Made by a program: the position numbers and the translations under genes
Notes under the pieces: model-generated
Databases searched by the model: none
The model's input: the letters and a program-made list of their open reading frames with translations, nothing else
Told to the model about the DNA's origin: nothing
Part shown: one piece after another, positions 17,670 to 26,373 of the stretch
Numbering within the stretch: the first letter of the stretch is position 1
Layout: every line of letters begins with the position of its first letter
Source of the DNA: Pseudomonadota bacterium
GTDB lineage: Bacteria > Pseudomonadota > Gammaproteobacteria > Steroidobacterales > Steroidobacteraceae
Assembly: GCA_018240525.1 (NCBI GenBank)
Contig: JAFEFN010000014.1
Span: forward strand, 668,487 to 732,486
DNA length: 64,000 bases
Direction: 5' to 3'

Positions 17670-20600
17670 ATGACCCCGCTTCTCAAGCCCCCGGTTCCCA
17701 GCGCCGCGCACCCGCGCCTGCGCTGGCACCAGCTCTACGGCAGCGCCGCCGCCCTGGCGCTCGCCGAGGCGATGCGCGCCGACAAGCGCCTGTACGTGGT
17801 CATCGTCGATGCCGCGCGCGAGCTCGAGCGGCTGACCGCCGAGCTGCGCTTCTTCGCCGGGGACACGCTCGCGCTGCTGCGCCTGCCGGACTGGGAGGTC
17901 CTGCCCTACGACCTGTTCTCGCCGCACCCGGACATCGTCTCCGAGCGGCTGAAGACGCTGTACGACCTGCCGCGCGTCGCGCACGGCTGCCTGATCGTGG
18001 CCGCCGACACGCTGCTGCAGCGCCTGCCGCCGGCCAACTACGTCCAGGGACGCGCCTTCGAGCTGAACAAGGGCCAGCGCCTGGCGCTCGAGCCATTCAG
18101 GGCGCAGCTGGCCGAGGCCGGCTACGCGAGCGTCAGCCAGGTGGTGAGCCCCGGGGAGTTCGCGGTGCGCGGCTCGCTGCTGGACGTGTTCCCGATGGGG
18201 GCCGCCACGCCGCTGCGCATCGACCTGTTCGACGATGAGATCGAGGCGATCCGCCGCTTCGATCCTGAGACGCAGCGCTCGCTCGATGCGCTGGACCAGG
18301 TGCGGCTGCTGCCGGCACGCGAGGTGCCGCTCGATGCGCAGGCGGTCAAGGAATTCCGGCGCCGCTACCGCACCCGCTTCGAGGGCGACCCGGCGCGCTC
18401 GGCGATCTACCGCGGCGTGAGCGACGGAATCGCCCCGGCGGGCGTGGAGTTCTACCAGCCGCTGTTCTTCGAATCGACCGCGACGCTGTTCGACTACCTG
18501 CCCCGCAACGCGGTCATCGTGCGCGATGCCGCACTGGCGCAGGCGCTCGGCAAGTCCTGGCAGGCGATCGAGGCGCGCTGGGAGGACCGCCGCCACGACA
18601 TCGAGCGGCCGGTGCTGGCACCCGATGAGCTCTTCCTCGGGCCCGCGCAGGTGGAGGAGGCGCTCGGCCGCTTCGCCACCGTGACCCTCGATGCCTTCAA
18701 GGCCGAGACCGAGCTTGCGGGGGAATCGGCGCAGGTGCGCAACTTCCCGACGAGCGCTCCGCGCGAGCTGCGGGTCGATGCGCGCACCGAGCACCCGTTC
18801 GCCCCGCTCGATGCCTTCCTGGACTCCTTCCACGGCCGCGTACTGCTCACCGCCGACTCCCCCGGACGGCGCGAGGTGCTGCAGGACATGCTGCGCGGCG
18901 CCGGGCACGCGGTGCAGCTCACCCACGGCTGGAGCGACTTCCTCGCCGGCGATGCGCCGCTCGCCCTCACGGTCGCGCCCGACCTGGCCGGCCTCACCCT
19001 GAGCGAGCCGGCGATCGCCGTCATCTCCGAGGCGCAGCTGTTCGGGGCGCGCGCCCGGCAGGAACGCCGGCGCAAGCGCGCGGCCGACCCGGAGGCGATC
19101 CTGCGCGACCTGCGCGACCTGAATCCGGGGGCGCCGATCGTGCACGAGGAGTACGGCGTCGGGCGCTACCTCGGCCTCATGCCGATGGAGATCGGCGGGG
19201 CGCCCGGGGAGTTCCTGGTGCTGGAGTACCAGGACGGGGACCGCATCTACGTGCCGGTGCAGTCGCTGCACCTGGTCAGCCGCTACACCGGGGCGGCGCC
19301 GGAGCACGCGCCGCTGCACAAGCTCGGCACCGACCAGTGGGCGCGGGCCCGCAAGCGCGCCGCCGAGCAGATCCGCGACGTCGCGGCGGAACTGCTCGAC
19401 CTGTACGCGCGGCGCAAGGCGCAGCGCGGGCTGGCGCTGCCGGTGAACGAGGCGGAGTACCAGGCCTTCGCCAGCACCTTCCCGTTCGAGGAGACCGAGG
19501 ACCAGGCGCAGGCGATCCGGGCGGTGCTGGCGGACCTGGCGAGCGAGCGGCCCATGGACCGGATCGTGTGCGGCGACGTCGGCTTCGGCAAGACGGAGGT
19601 GGCCATGCGGGCCGCCTTCGCCGCCGCCCAGGCCGGCCGCCAGGTCGCGGTGCTCGCCCCCACGACGCTGCTGGTGCAGCAGCACCTCAACAACTTCCGC
19701 GACCGCTTCGCCGACCTGCCGGTGCGCATCGAGGGCCTCTCGCGCTTCGGCAACTCCAAGGAGACCACCGCCACGCTCGCCGGGCTGGAGTCCGGCGGCG
19801 TCGACATCGTCATCGCCACGCACCGCCTCCTGCACGCGCATGCGCGCTTCAAGGACCTCGGCCTGCTCATCATCGACGAGGAGCACCGCTTCGGCGTGCG
19901 CGACAAGCAGCGCCTGCAGGCGCTGCGCGCCAACGTGCACGTGCTCACCCTCACCGCCACGCCGATCCCGCGCACGCTCAACATGGCCCTCGGCGGCCTG
20001 CGCGACCTGTCGCTCATCACCACCGCCCCCGCGGCGCGCCTGGCCATCAAGACCTTCCTCATCGAGTGGCATGCGGCGACGCTGCGCGAGGCGGCGCTGC
20101 GCGAGCTGCGCCGCGGCGGCCAGATCTACTTCGTGCACAACGAGGTGCGCACCATCGAGAAGATCGCCGCCGAGGTGCAGACGCTGATCCCGGAGGCCAC
20201 GGTGCGCATCGGCCACGGCCAGATGCGCGAGCGCGACCTCGAGCAGCTGATGGTGGACTTCTACCACCGCCGCTTCGACATCCTGGTGTGCACCACGATC
20301 ATCGAGAGCGGCATCGACGTGCCCACCGCCAACACCATCATGATCAACCGCGCCGACCACATGGGCCTGGCGCAGCTGCACCAGCTGCGCGGGCGCGTCG
20401 GCCGCTCGCACCACCGCGCCTACGCCTACCTCATCGCCCCGCCGCGCCAGGCCCTGAGCCGCGATGCGGCCAAGCGCCTCGAGGCCATCGAGTCGATGGA
20501 GGAACTCGGCGCCGGCTTCGTGCTGGCCACGCACGACCTGGAGATCCGCGGCGCCGGCGAGCTGCTCGGCGAGAGCCAGAGCGGGCAGATGACCGAGGTC

Positions 20601-21140
20601 GGCCTGTCCTTGTACCTGGACATGCTCGACCACGCGGTCCGGGCGCTGAAGGAGGGGCGCGAGCCGGCGCTCGACCAGCCCCTCGCAGCGGCCACCGAGG
20701 TGGAGCTGCGCCTGCCGGCCTTCCTGCCCGATGCCTACGTGGCCGACGTGCACGTGCGGCTGTCGCTCTACAAGCGCATCGCCGCCGCGCAGGCGGGCGA
20801 GGAGCTGGACGAGCTCACCGCCGAGCTGCACGACCGCTTCGGTCCCCTGCCCCCGGTGGCGCAGAACCTGCTGCGCATCGCCAAGCTCAAACTCGGTGCG
20901 CGCGCCCTGGGCGTGCGGCGCCTGGACCTCGGGCCGCAGGGCGGCTCGGTGGTCTTCGAGGAGCGCTCGGGGATCGAGCCGGCAACGATCGTGCGCCTCA
21001 TCCAGAAGAATCCGCGCGAGTACCGCCTGGAGGGGCCGCTGAAGCTGCGCATCACGCGGGCGCTGCCGACCGAGCCGAACCGCTTCGAGTTCGCGCACGA
21101 GCTGCTGCGGCGCCTCGGCGAAGCCGCGCCGCTCCGCTAG
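17670..21140 (+). CDS. mfd: Transcription-repair coupling factor Mfd
   Basis: A 1156-residue DNA translocase that removes RNA polymerase stalled at DNA lesions and recruits UvrA. The domains are in the usual order: N-terminal UvrB-like region (WEVLPYDLFSPHPDIVSERL), the RNA-polymerase-interacting CarD-like domain (GAPIVHEEYGVGRYLGL..., about 485-560), then a superfamily 2 helicase/translocase core with Walker A GDVGFGKTEVAMRA, motif II DEEH, TATPIPRTLNM, and the TRG motif region, and the C-terminal TRCF domain. The length matches E. coli Mfd (1148). It is followed 9 bp later by the csiV-like gene, an arrangement also found in Pseudomonas. Confidence 0.97.
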   Translation: MTPLLKPPVPSAAHPRLRWHQLYGSAAALALAEAMRADKRLYVVIVDAARELERLTAELRFFAGDTLALLRLPDWEVLPYDLFSPHPDIVSERLKTLYDLPRVAHGCLIVAADTLLQRLPPANYVQGRAFELNKGQRLALEPFRAQLAEAGYASVSQVVSPGEFAVRGSLLDVFPMGAATPLRIDLFDDEIEAIRRFDPETQRSLDALDQVRLLPAREVPLDAQAVKEFRRRYRTRFEGDPARSAIYRGVSDGIAPAGVEFYQPLFFESTATLFDYLPRNAVIVRDAALAQALGKSWQAIEARWEDRRHDIERPVLAPDELFLGPAQVEEALGRFATVTLDAFKAETELAGESAQVRNFPTSAPRELRVDARTEHPFAPLDAFLDSFHGRVLLTADSPGRREVLQDMLRGAGHAVQLTHGWSDFLAGDAPLALTVAPDLAGLTLSEPAIAVISEAQLFGARARQERRRKRAADPEAILRDLRDLNPGAPIVHEEYGVGRYLGLMPMEIGGAPGEFLVLEYQDGDRIYVPVQSLHLVSRYTGAAPEHAPLHKLGTDQWARARKRAAEQIRDVAAELLDLYARRKAQRGLALPVNEAEYQAFASTFPFEETEDQAQAIRAVLADLASERPMDRIVCGDVGFGKTEVAMRAAFAAAQAGRQVAVLAPTTLLVQQHLNNFRDRFADLPVRIEGLSRFGNSKETTATLAGLESGGVDIVIATHRLLHAHARFKDLGLLIIDEEHRFGVRDKQRLQALRANVHVLTLTATPIPRTLNMALGGLRDLSLITTAPAARLAIKTFLIEWHAATLREAALRELRRGGQIYFVHNEVRTIEKIAAEVQTLIPEATVRIGHGQMRERDLEQLMVDFYHRRFDILVCTTIIESGIDVPTANTIMINRADHMGLAQLHQLRGRVGRSHHRAYAYLIAPPRQALSRDAAKRLEAIESMEELGAGFVLATHDLEIRGAGELLGESQSGQMTEVGLSLYLDMLDHAVRALKEGREPALDQPLAAATEVELRLPAFLPDAYVADVHVRLSLYKRIAAAQAGEELDELTAELHDRFGPLPPVAQNLLRIAKLKLGARALGVRRLDLGPQGGSVVFEERSGIEPATIVRLIQKNPREYRLEGPLKLRITRALPTEPNRFEFAHELLRRLGEAAPLR

Positions 21141-21149
21141 AATGCGCGC

Positions 21150-21821
21150 ATGAGAACCGCCCGCCTGCGCACCGCCTGCCTCGCCCTGCGCACCGCCTGC
21201 CTCGCCCTGCTCGCCGCCCTGCTCGCCGGCATCGCGCCGCCGATGCGCGCGCAGGACAGCGCCACGCCCGCCGCCAGCGGTACCGTCTACAACATCGAGA
21301 TGATCATCTTCCGCGCCACCGGCGCGCCCGGGCCGGCGGAGAACTGGGCCATGCAGGGCAGCAGCGCCCGCACCATCGCCGGCGACGAGTCGGCCAGCGG
21401 CAACTCGCAGGTCGGGCACTTCGTCGCCGTGCTGCCCTCCTCGGACTGGCAGCTGACGGACCTGGAGGGCAAGCTGCGCGCGAGCGGCGCCTACGTGCCC
21501 GTGGCGCACGTGGCCTGGTCGCAGACGGCCAGCTCCTGGGGGACCCGTGCCGGCTTCCCGCTCGCGCGCCTCGGGGCCAACGTCGAGGGGCTCAGCGGCA
21601 CGGTGTTCCTCGAGCACGGCCAGTTCCTGCACCTGGGGATGACGCTCACCTACGCCGAGGCCGCCCCGCTGCCCTCGCTCGGCGCCGCACCGGGCACGGC
21701 GTTCACGATCAACGAGACGCGGCGCGTGCGCTTCTACGAGCGCAACTACTTCGACCACCCCGCCTTCGGGGTCATCGCCCTGGTTACGCCTGCGCAGGGC
21801 GCGCGCGCCCCGGGACGCTAG
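21150..21821 (+). CDS. CsiV-like exported protein
   Basis: A 223-residue protein with an unusually long N-terminal signal region containing an exact in-frame duplication of 7 residues (RTACLAL twice), cleavage near MRAQ. The mature part begins with YNIEMIIFRATG, the characteristic opening of the CsiV family (YxVExIIFR), and has later LEGTVxLxxGxFLHL-like and NETRRVRFYERNYFDHPAFGVIALVTP segments. In Vibrio, CsiV is a periplasmic peptidoglycan-associated activator needed by the LpoA/PBP1A pathway under D-amino-acid stress. Its place directly after mfd is shared with Pseudomonas. It converges on the RES toxin gene with the stop codons overlapping in a shared CTAG. Confidence 0.75.
   Translation: MRTARLRTACLALRTACLALLAALLAGIAPPMRAQDSATPAASGTVYNIEMIIFRATGAPGPAENWAMQGSSARTIAGDESASGNSQVGHFVAVLPSSDWQLTDLEGKLRASGAYVPVAHVAWSQTASSWGTRAGFPLARLGANVEGLSGTVFLEHGQFLHLGMTLTYAEAAPLPSLGAAPGTAFTINETRRVRFYERNYFDHPAFGVIALVTPAQGARAPGR
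21167..21208 (+). repeat. 21-bp perfect tandem duplication in the csiV signal-peptide region
   Basis: Two identical 21-bp copies, 21167-21187 and 21188-21208, sit head to tail in the signal peptide of the csiV-like gene. Each encodes seven residues (the repeated unit reads RTACLAL in frame). The duplication is in frame and lengthens the hydrophobic core. Perfect identity suggests a recent event. Confidence 0.9.
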
Positions 21822-22543
21822 GCCACCGCCAGCTCCGCGCGCGAGAACTCGACGCTGTCGCCGGCGGCACGCGCGGCGGGCGCGCAGCGCACCCGCTCGC
21901 GCCCGGCGGCGATGAACCACTCCTGCTGCTCGCGCGGCTGGCTGCGGCCGAAGACCTTCGCGCTCAGCACCGCCGCGCAGGCGGCATGCCCAGGATCGCG
22001 CACCGACTCGTAGCGGATGAGTTCGATGCCCGCGGTGCGCGCCGCGACCGCCAGCGCCTGGGTGCGCGCGTAGCTCACCGGCGAGGTCCAGGCGCTGCGC
22101 TCGGCGGCGAAGGGCGCGCGCGTGAGGTCGAGGGCGGCGCGGGTGCGCACCCGCACGCGGAAGGCGGTGTGCCCCACCGGCTTCAGCTCCGGCGTGCCCG
22201 GGGAGTCGAGCAGGAAGCGCAGGCGCCAGTAGCTCTTCTCGGCGAGCGCGGTGCGCAGCGCCTCGGCGCCGTACCAGACCCCCGCCGCGAAGGCGTTGCG
22301 GAAGCGCGAACCGGCACGCGGGCGATAGCGGAACGGTGTCGCCAGCAAGTAGTGCAGGCCGCGCACCGACTCGGGAAGCGCCGGCTTGCTCGCCTCGAGC
22401 ACCGCCTCGAGCGTCGCCTGCTCCTCGAGCGAATCGGTCAGGCGCATGGTGGAGGCGGTGTGCTGCGCCTCGACCACGCGCCACAGCAGCCGCGCGTACG
22501 CGCGCGCCTCAGATGCGAGCGCGGGCGGCGTCCAGGTAGTCAA
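21818..22543 (-). CDS. RES-domain toxin
   Basis: A 241-residue protein of the RES family, named after three conserved residues. The Arg lies in FRYRPRAGSRF, the Glu in ALAEKSYWRLRF and the Ser in RYESVRDPGHAACAAVL, all apparently intact. Characterised RES toxins act on NAD or use it: MbcT of Mycobacterium destroys NAD by phosphorolysis, and ParT of Sphingobium ADP-ribosylates phosphoribosyl pyrophosphate synthetase. The Xre/MbcA-type antitoxin gene lies immediately upstream and overlaps it by 35 bp if the first ATG is used. Together they form a type II toxin-antitoxin module inserted between the mfd-csiV and nagZ regions. Confidence 0.87.
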   Translation of the reverse strand: MTTWTPPALASEARAYARLLWRVVEAQHTASTMRLTDSLEEQATLEAVLEASKPALPESVRGLHYLLATPFRYRPRAGSRFRNAFAAGVWYGAEALRTALAEKSYWRLRFLLDSPGTPELKPVGHTAFRVRVRTRAALDLTRAPFAAERSAWTSPVSYARTQALAVAARTAGIELIRYESVRDPGHAACAAVLSAKVFGRSQPREQQEWFIAAGRERVRCAPAARAAGDSVEFSRAELAVA

Positions 22544-22895
22544 CGGCGCGCACCAGGCCTGCCGGGTCGCGGATCAGCTCGCAGGGCACCCCGCCCAGGG
22601 CGGCGTTGTCGCTGCGCAGCCAGGCGCGCGCGGCCGCATCGTCCGAGCCGACGATGGCATCGAGCGAGCGGAACAGCCGCACGAACAGCGCCGCGAGCTG
22701 CCAGGGCTTGGAGCCGGCCTCGAGCTGCTTGTGGCCGTGGGCCAGCCGCGACAACGTCGCCCCGCTCAGGCCGATGACCGCGGCGAGGTCCGCCTGCGAC
22801 AGGTCCAGGAAGCGGGCGGCACGGACCGCCGCGCGCGACAGCACGGCGCCGGGGTCGGCGGCCGGGCTGGCCTTGGTGCTGCGCAGGGTCTTCAT
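22509..22895 (-). CDS. Xre/MbcA/ParS-type antitoxin
   Basis: A 128-residue DNA-binding antitoxin. An N-terminal helix-turn-helix of the Xre-like type is seen in LDLSQADLAAVIGLSGATLSRLAHG (about residues 30-55), and the C-terminal half (RLFRSLDAIVGSDDAAARAWLRSDNAALGGVPCELI) is the MbcA/ParS/Xre toxin-binding domain (DUF2384 type), which plugs the active site of RES toxins. The start at 22895 (MKTLRSTKAS) is favoured by the promoter position; the longer reading frame to 22994 would extend through that promoter. It probably autorepresses the pair through the inverted repeat at 22915-22943. Confidence 0.87.
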   Translation of the reverse strand: MKTLRSTKASPAADPGAVLSRAAVRAARFLDLSQADLAAVIGLSGATLSRLAHGHKQLEAGSKPWQLAALFVRLFRSLDAIVGSDDAAARAWLRSDNAALGGVPCELIRDPAGLVRAVDYLDAARARI

Positions 22896-22905
22896 TTCCA
22901 CAGAA

Positions 22906-22943
22906 ATAATATCATCCAGTTGTTTCAGGTGCAAAATACTGGA
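22906..22943 (-). promoter_or_regulatory. Promoter and operator-like inverted repeat of the RES-Xre module
   Basis: On the minus strand TTGCAC (22934-22929) and TATTAT (22911-22906) are separated by exactly 17 nt. The predicted start point near 22899 leaves a leader of only a few bases before the ATG at 22895, so the mRNA may be nearly leaderless. A perfect 6-bp inverted repeat, TCCAGT 22915-22920 and ACTGGA 22938-22943, with 17 bp between the arms, covers the spacer and -35. This is where an autorepressing Xre dimer would be expected to bind. The segment is visibly AT-rich compared with its surroundings. Confidence 0.6.
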
Positions 22944-23024
22944 GATGGCGCGCGCCGCCGGCCGCGCGGGGCCCGCAAAGGCCAGCCGGAACAAGCGCCT
23001 GGAAGCCTGCAGCCGCGGGCGCGG

Positions 23025-23960
23025 CTATTCGCCGAAGTCCGCCGCCTCGGCCGTGACGATGGCGTCCTTGCCGTTCTTCTTGGCGCGGCGCATGGCCGCC
23101 TGGCAGCCCCTGAGCAGGCCCTCGAGCGTGAGGGTGCGCGGGGGGACCAGGCTTGCGACCGCCGCGCTCACCGTGACGTAGCGCCCGGCGCCGGCGGTCG
23201 GGTGGTGCATGAGCAGGTCGCGCACGCGCTGCGAGACGATCTGCGCGTACTGGGGCGCGCGCTCGGCCGCATCGCCCTGGGTGAGCACGGCGAAGGTGCC
23301 GCCCTCCCAGCGCCCCACGAGGTCGCCGCCGCGGCGATAGGAGGCGCCGATGACGCGCGAGACGCGGCGGATGCAGGCATCGCCCGCGGCGCGGTCGAAC
23401 TTGTCGTTGTAGGCGGCGAGGTCGTCGATGTCGAACAGCGTCAGCCCGATCTCGTGCGAGTCGCGCTGCGCGAGCGACCAGTCGCGCGCCAGCAGTTCCT
23501 CGAAGTAGGCGCGCGAGTGCAGCCCGGTGAGCCGGTCCTCGCGCAGCCAGGACGGCAGCCCGATGGGCGCGCGCTCCGCGCTCTTCAGCCGCTCGCTGGC
23601 GTCGCGGTGGAAGCCCAGGTAGTGCGTGAGCTCGCCCTTGGGGTTGCGCACCGGCTGCACCACGGTCTCGTTCCAGAACAGCGTGCCGTCGGGGCGGTAG
23701 TTGCGGATCAGCACGCGCGCCTGCTCGCCGCGCTGCACCGCCTCGGCCAGCCGCGCGCGCGCATCCTGGTCGCGGTCGGTGCCCTGCAGCATGCGCAGGT
23801 TGTTGCCCAGCAGCGCCGCGGCCGGGTAGCCGCACATCTGCGAGAAGGCGTTGTTCACGAACACCACCGGCGCATCCGGCACGGTCGCATCGCAGATGAC
23901 GATGCCCTCGGGGGAGCTCTCGACGACCCGTCGCCAGGCCTCCCCGGACCAGTTCTTCAT
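23025..23960 (-). CDS. PAS (LOV-like, cysteine-less) and degenerate GGDEF protein
   Basis: A 311-residue cytoplasmic protein with an N-terminal PAS domain (about 12-125) and a C-terminal GGDEF-fold domain (about 140-300). The PAS is of the LOV type: GNNLRMLQGTD, then RNYRPDGTLFWNE and YLGFHRDASER follow the blue-light sensor template. However, the position of the flavin-adduct cysteine (GxNCRFLQ) is Leu55. In the second domain FDIDDLAAYND keeps the metal Asp, but the signature that should read GG(D/E)EF is EGGTF (219-223), so diguanylate cyclase activity is unlikely. The ATG at 23960 overlaps the nagZ stop (ATGA). A regulatory or binding role is inferred. Confidence 0.85.
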   Translation of the reverse strand: MKNWSGEAWRRVVESSPEGIVICDATVPDAPVVFVNNAFSQMCGYPAAALLGNNLRMLQGTDRDQDARARLAEAVQRGEQARVLIRNYRPDGTLFWNETVVQPVRNPKGELTHYLGFHRDASERLKSAERAPIGLPSWLREDRLTGLHSRAYFEELLARDWSLAQRDSHEIGLTLFDIDDLAAYNDKFDRAAGDACIRRVSRVIGASYRRGGDLVGRWEGGTFAVLTQGDAAERAPQYAQIVSQRVRDLLMHHPTAGAGRYVTVSAAVASLVPPRTLTLEGLLRGCQAAMRRAKKNGKDAIVTAEAADFGE

Positions 23961-25018
23961 GAGGGCGTTCCCGCATCCAGGGTCAGGGGGGGCGCGGCGG
24001 TGATGCTCGCCAGGCGCGCGCGCGCCGTGGCCCACTCCGGGGAGGCCGCCAGCGCGGTGCGGTCCGGGGCGCCGGGACGGCCGCGCAGGCGCACCAGGCG
24101 CAGGCTCGAGGCCGGCTGCGGCTCGCAGTCCAGCCCCTCCAGCAACTGGATGACGCTGGGTCGATTGTTACAGACCGGTAGCATGTCGCAGCCCGCCGCG
24201 AGCGCCTGCCGGGCCCGGGTCAGGATGTCCCCGTACGCAGCAGCAGCCCCTCCCATGGAGAGATCGTCGGCAAACACTACCCCCTGAAACATAAGCTCTC
24301 CGCGCAGTACGTCGCGAATCCAGAGGCTGGACAGGCTCGCCGGGGCCGGATCGACCGCCGAAAACAGCACATGGGCCACCATGACCGCCGGCAGGCCGTT
24401 GGCGATCAGCCGCCGGTAGGGGGCCAGCTCGTCGACCAGGTCCACCAGCGGCCGCCGGTCCACCGGCAGGGCATGGTGGGAATCGGCCACCACCGCCCCG
24501 TGGCCGGGGAAGTGCTTGGCGGTGGCCGCCATGCCCGCCTCGCGCATGCCGAGCATCCAGTTCAGGCCCAGCTGGGCCACCCCTTCGGCGGTCTTGTGGA
24601 AGGAGCGGTCGCCGATGACCTCGCTCACCCCCAGGTCCAGGTCCACGTCCGGGGCGAAGGAGATGTCCACCCCGTGGGCGCGCAGCTCGGCGGCCATCAG
24701 CCAGCCGAGCGAGCGGGCCATGGCCATCCCCGCCCGGGGGTCCAGGTCGTACTGGTGGCCGATCAGTCGGGCCGGCGGCAGGCGCGAGAACCCCTCGCGG
24801 AAGCGCTGCACGCGGCCGCCCTCCTGGTCGACCGCCACGATCAGGGGCGGCGAGCGCTCGGCATGGATCGATGCGACCAGCGCGGTGAGCTGCGCGGGGT
24901 TGCGGTAGTTGCGGCTGAAGAGGATCACGCCCCCCACCAGGGGATGGCGCAGCAGCTGGCGCTCCTCGGCGGTCACTTCGGTACCGACGAGGTCGATCAT
25001 CAGGGGGCCCAGGCTCAT
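23957..25018 (-). CDS. nagZ: Beta-N-acetylhexosaminidase NagZ
   Basis: A 353-residue glycoside hydrolase family 3 enzyme that removes N-acetylglucosamine from anhydromuropeptides in the cytoplasm during peptidoglycan recycling; the products influence AmpC beta-lactamase induction in some species. The family motifs VAVDQEGGRVQR, the catalytic-loop KHFPGHG (with Asp/His following in VVADSHHALP) and the nucleophile region VVFADDLSMGGA are intact. There is no signal peptide. The ATG at 25018 overlaps the rlmD stop (ATGA), and nagZ overlaps the next gene in the same way. Confidence 0.95.
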   Translation of the reverse strand: MSLGPLMIDLVGTEVTAEERQLLRHPLVGGVILFSRNYRNPAQLTALVASIHAERSPPLIVAVDQEGGRVQRFREGFSRLPPARLIGHQYDLDPRAGMAMARSLGWLMAAELRAHGVDISFAPDVDLDLGVSEVIGDRSFHKTAEGVAQLGLNWMLGMREAGMAATAKHFPGHGAVVADSHHALPVDRRPLVDLVDELAPYRRLIANGLPAVMVAHVLFSAVDPAPASLSSLWIRDVLRGELMFQGVVFADDLSMGGAAAAYGDILTRARQALAAGCDMLPVCNNRPSVIQLLEGLDCEPQPASSLRLVRLRGRPGAPDRTALAASPEWATARARLASITAAPPLTLDAGTPS

Positions 25019-26373
25019 GCGGGCGCCGGCTGGGGGCGGGCGCGCGTGTGGGGCGCGGTGAGCAGCGCGATCGACTCGACGTGCGCGGTGTGCGGGAACA
25101 TGTCCACCACGCCTGCCGCCTCGAGGACCATGCCGTGCTCGTTCACCAACACTCCCAGGTCCCGGGCCAGACTTCCCGGGTGGCAGGAAATATACAACAC
25201 CCGCTGCGGGGCCAGGGCGGCCACCGTGCCGAGCACCTCGCGCGCACCGGTGCGCGGCGGGTCGAGCAGCACGTGCGTGAACGCGTGCCGCAGCCAGGGT
25301 GCCCCGGCATCGGCGGGCGCCTGCAGGTTGGCGAGGTGGAACTCGGCGTTGCCGATGCCGTTGCGCGCAGCGTTGGCGCGGGCACGCCCGATGAGGCCCG
25401 CCTCCCCTTCCACGCCGACCGCGCGGCCGGCGCGGCGCGCGAGCGCGAGGGTGAAGTTGCCGAGCCCGCAGAACAGGTCGAGCACCTGCGCGGAGTCGGA
25501 CAGCTCGAGCAGCTGCACCGCGCGGCTCACCAGGGCCGCATTCACCGCCCCGTTCACCTGGATGAAGTCCGTGGGCGAGAACTCCAGCGTCAGCCCGAAG
25601 TCCGCGAGGCGGTACTGCAGCGCGGGCGCCCCTTCGGCCAGCGGCACCACGCTTCCCACCCCGCCCGGCTGCAGGAACAGCTGCACGCCGTGCGTGCGCG
25701 CGAAGTCCGCCAGCCGCGCGCGGTCCTGCGCGGAGGGGTCGGCCAGCACCCGCAGCACCAGCGCGACCGCGTTGTCGGCCACCGCCACCTCCACCTGCGG
25801 CAGCTGCTCGCGGATGCTCAGCGCATCGATCAGCTGCGCGAGCGGGGCGATGAGCTCCCCGGCCGGTGCGGCGAGCACCTCGCAGCGGGCGAGCTGCGCC
25901 ACGTAGGGCGCGGCGCGCTCGCGGAAGCCGACCACCACCCTCGCCTTCTTGCGCACGAACTTGGCGCCCAGGCGCGCGCGCCGGCGGTAGTTCCAGGCGG
26001 GACCCGCGAGCGGCTCGAGCCAGCGCCGCGGGCTCACCTGGCCGACGCGCGCGAGCGCCTGGCGCAGCTCCGCCTCCTTGGCGGTGAGCTGCGCGGCCGG
26101 CTCCAGGTGCTGCAGGGCGCAGCCGCCGCACACCCCGAAGTGCGCGCAGCGCGGCACGCGGCGCAGCGCCGAGGGCTCGAGCACCTCCAGGAGCACGCCC
26201 TCGTCGTGCTGGCGGTGGCGACGAGCGCGCCGGAAGCGGATGCGCTCCCCGGGCAGCGTGCCGGGCACGAACACCGTCTTGCCCGCGTGCACCACGCCCT
26301 CGCCCTCGTGGGTGAGCGCGTCGACGGTGGCGACTTCCTCGGGCTGCGGCGCGGCCTCGCGCCGGCCTCTCAA
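25015..26373 (-). CDS. rlmD: 23S rRNA (uracil-C5) methyltransferase RlmD
   Basis: An iron-sulfur SAM-dependent methyltransferase of the RlmD/RumA family (452 residues) that makes 5-methyluridine in 23S rRNA. It has an N-terminal TRAM domain (VDALTHEGEGVVH...GER), a cluster-binding cysteine set (RCAHFGVCGGC and ARCEVL), the SAM motif LDLFCGLGNFTL, DPPRTGA, and the catalytic cysteine in YISCHPGSLARDL. A TTG at 26373 is the best start: it overlaps the TGA of the upstream exonuclease gene (TTGA), lies a suitable distance after GGGAGG, and gives the family's N-terminus. Alternatives are GTG two codons earlier. Confidence 0.92.
   Translation of the reverse strand: MRGRREAAPQPEEVATVDALTHEGEGVVHAGKTVFVPGTLPGERIRFRRARRHRQHDEGVLLEVLEPSALRRVPRCAHFGVCGGCALQHLEPAAQLTAKEAELRQALARVGQVSPRRWLEPLAGPAWNYRRRARLGAKFVRKKARVVVGFRERAAPYVAQLARCEVLAAPAGELIAPLAQLIDALSIREQLPQVEVAVADNAVALVLRVLADPSAQDRARLADFARTHGVQLFLQPGGVGSVVPLAEGAPALQYRLADFGLTLEFSPTDFIQVNGAVNAALVSRAVQLLELSDSAQVLDLFCGLGNFTLALARRAGRAVGVEGEAGLIGRARANAARNGIGNAEFHLANLQAPADAGAPWLRHAFTHVLLDPPRTGAREVLGTVAALAPQRVLYISCHPGSLARDLGVLVNEHGMVLEAAGVVDMFPHTAHVESIALLTAPHTRARPQPAPA

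Noticed and set aside
17616..22484. A 1622-codon open frame opposite mfd
   Set aside because: Antisense shadow with repetitive composition and no domain; mfd, csiV and the RES gene explain the region.
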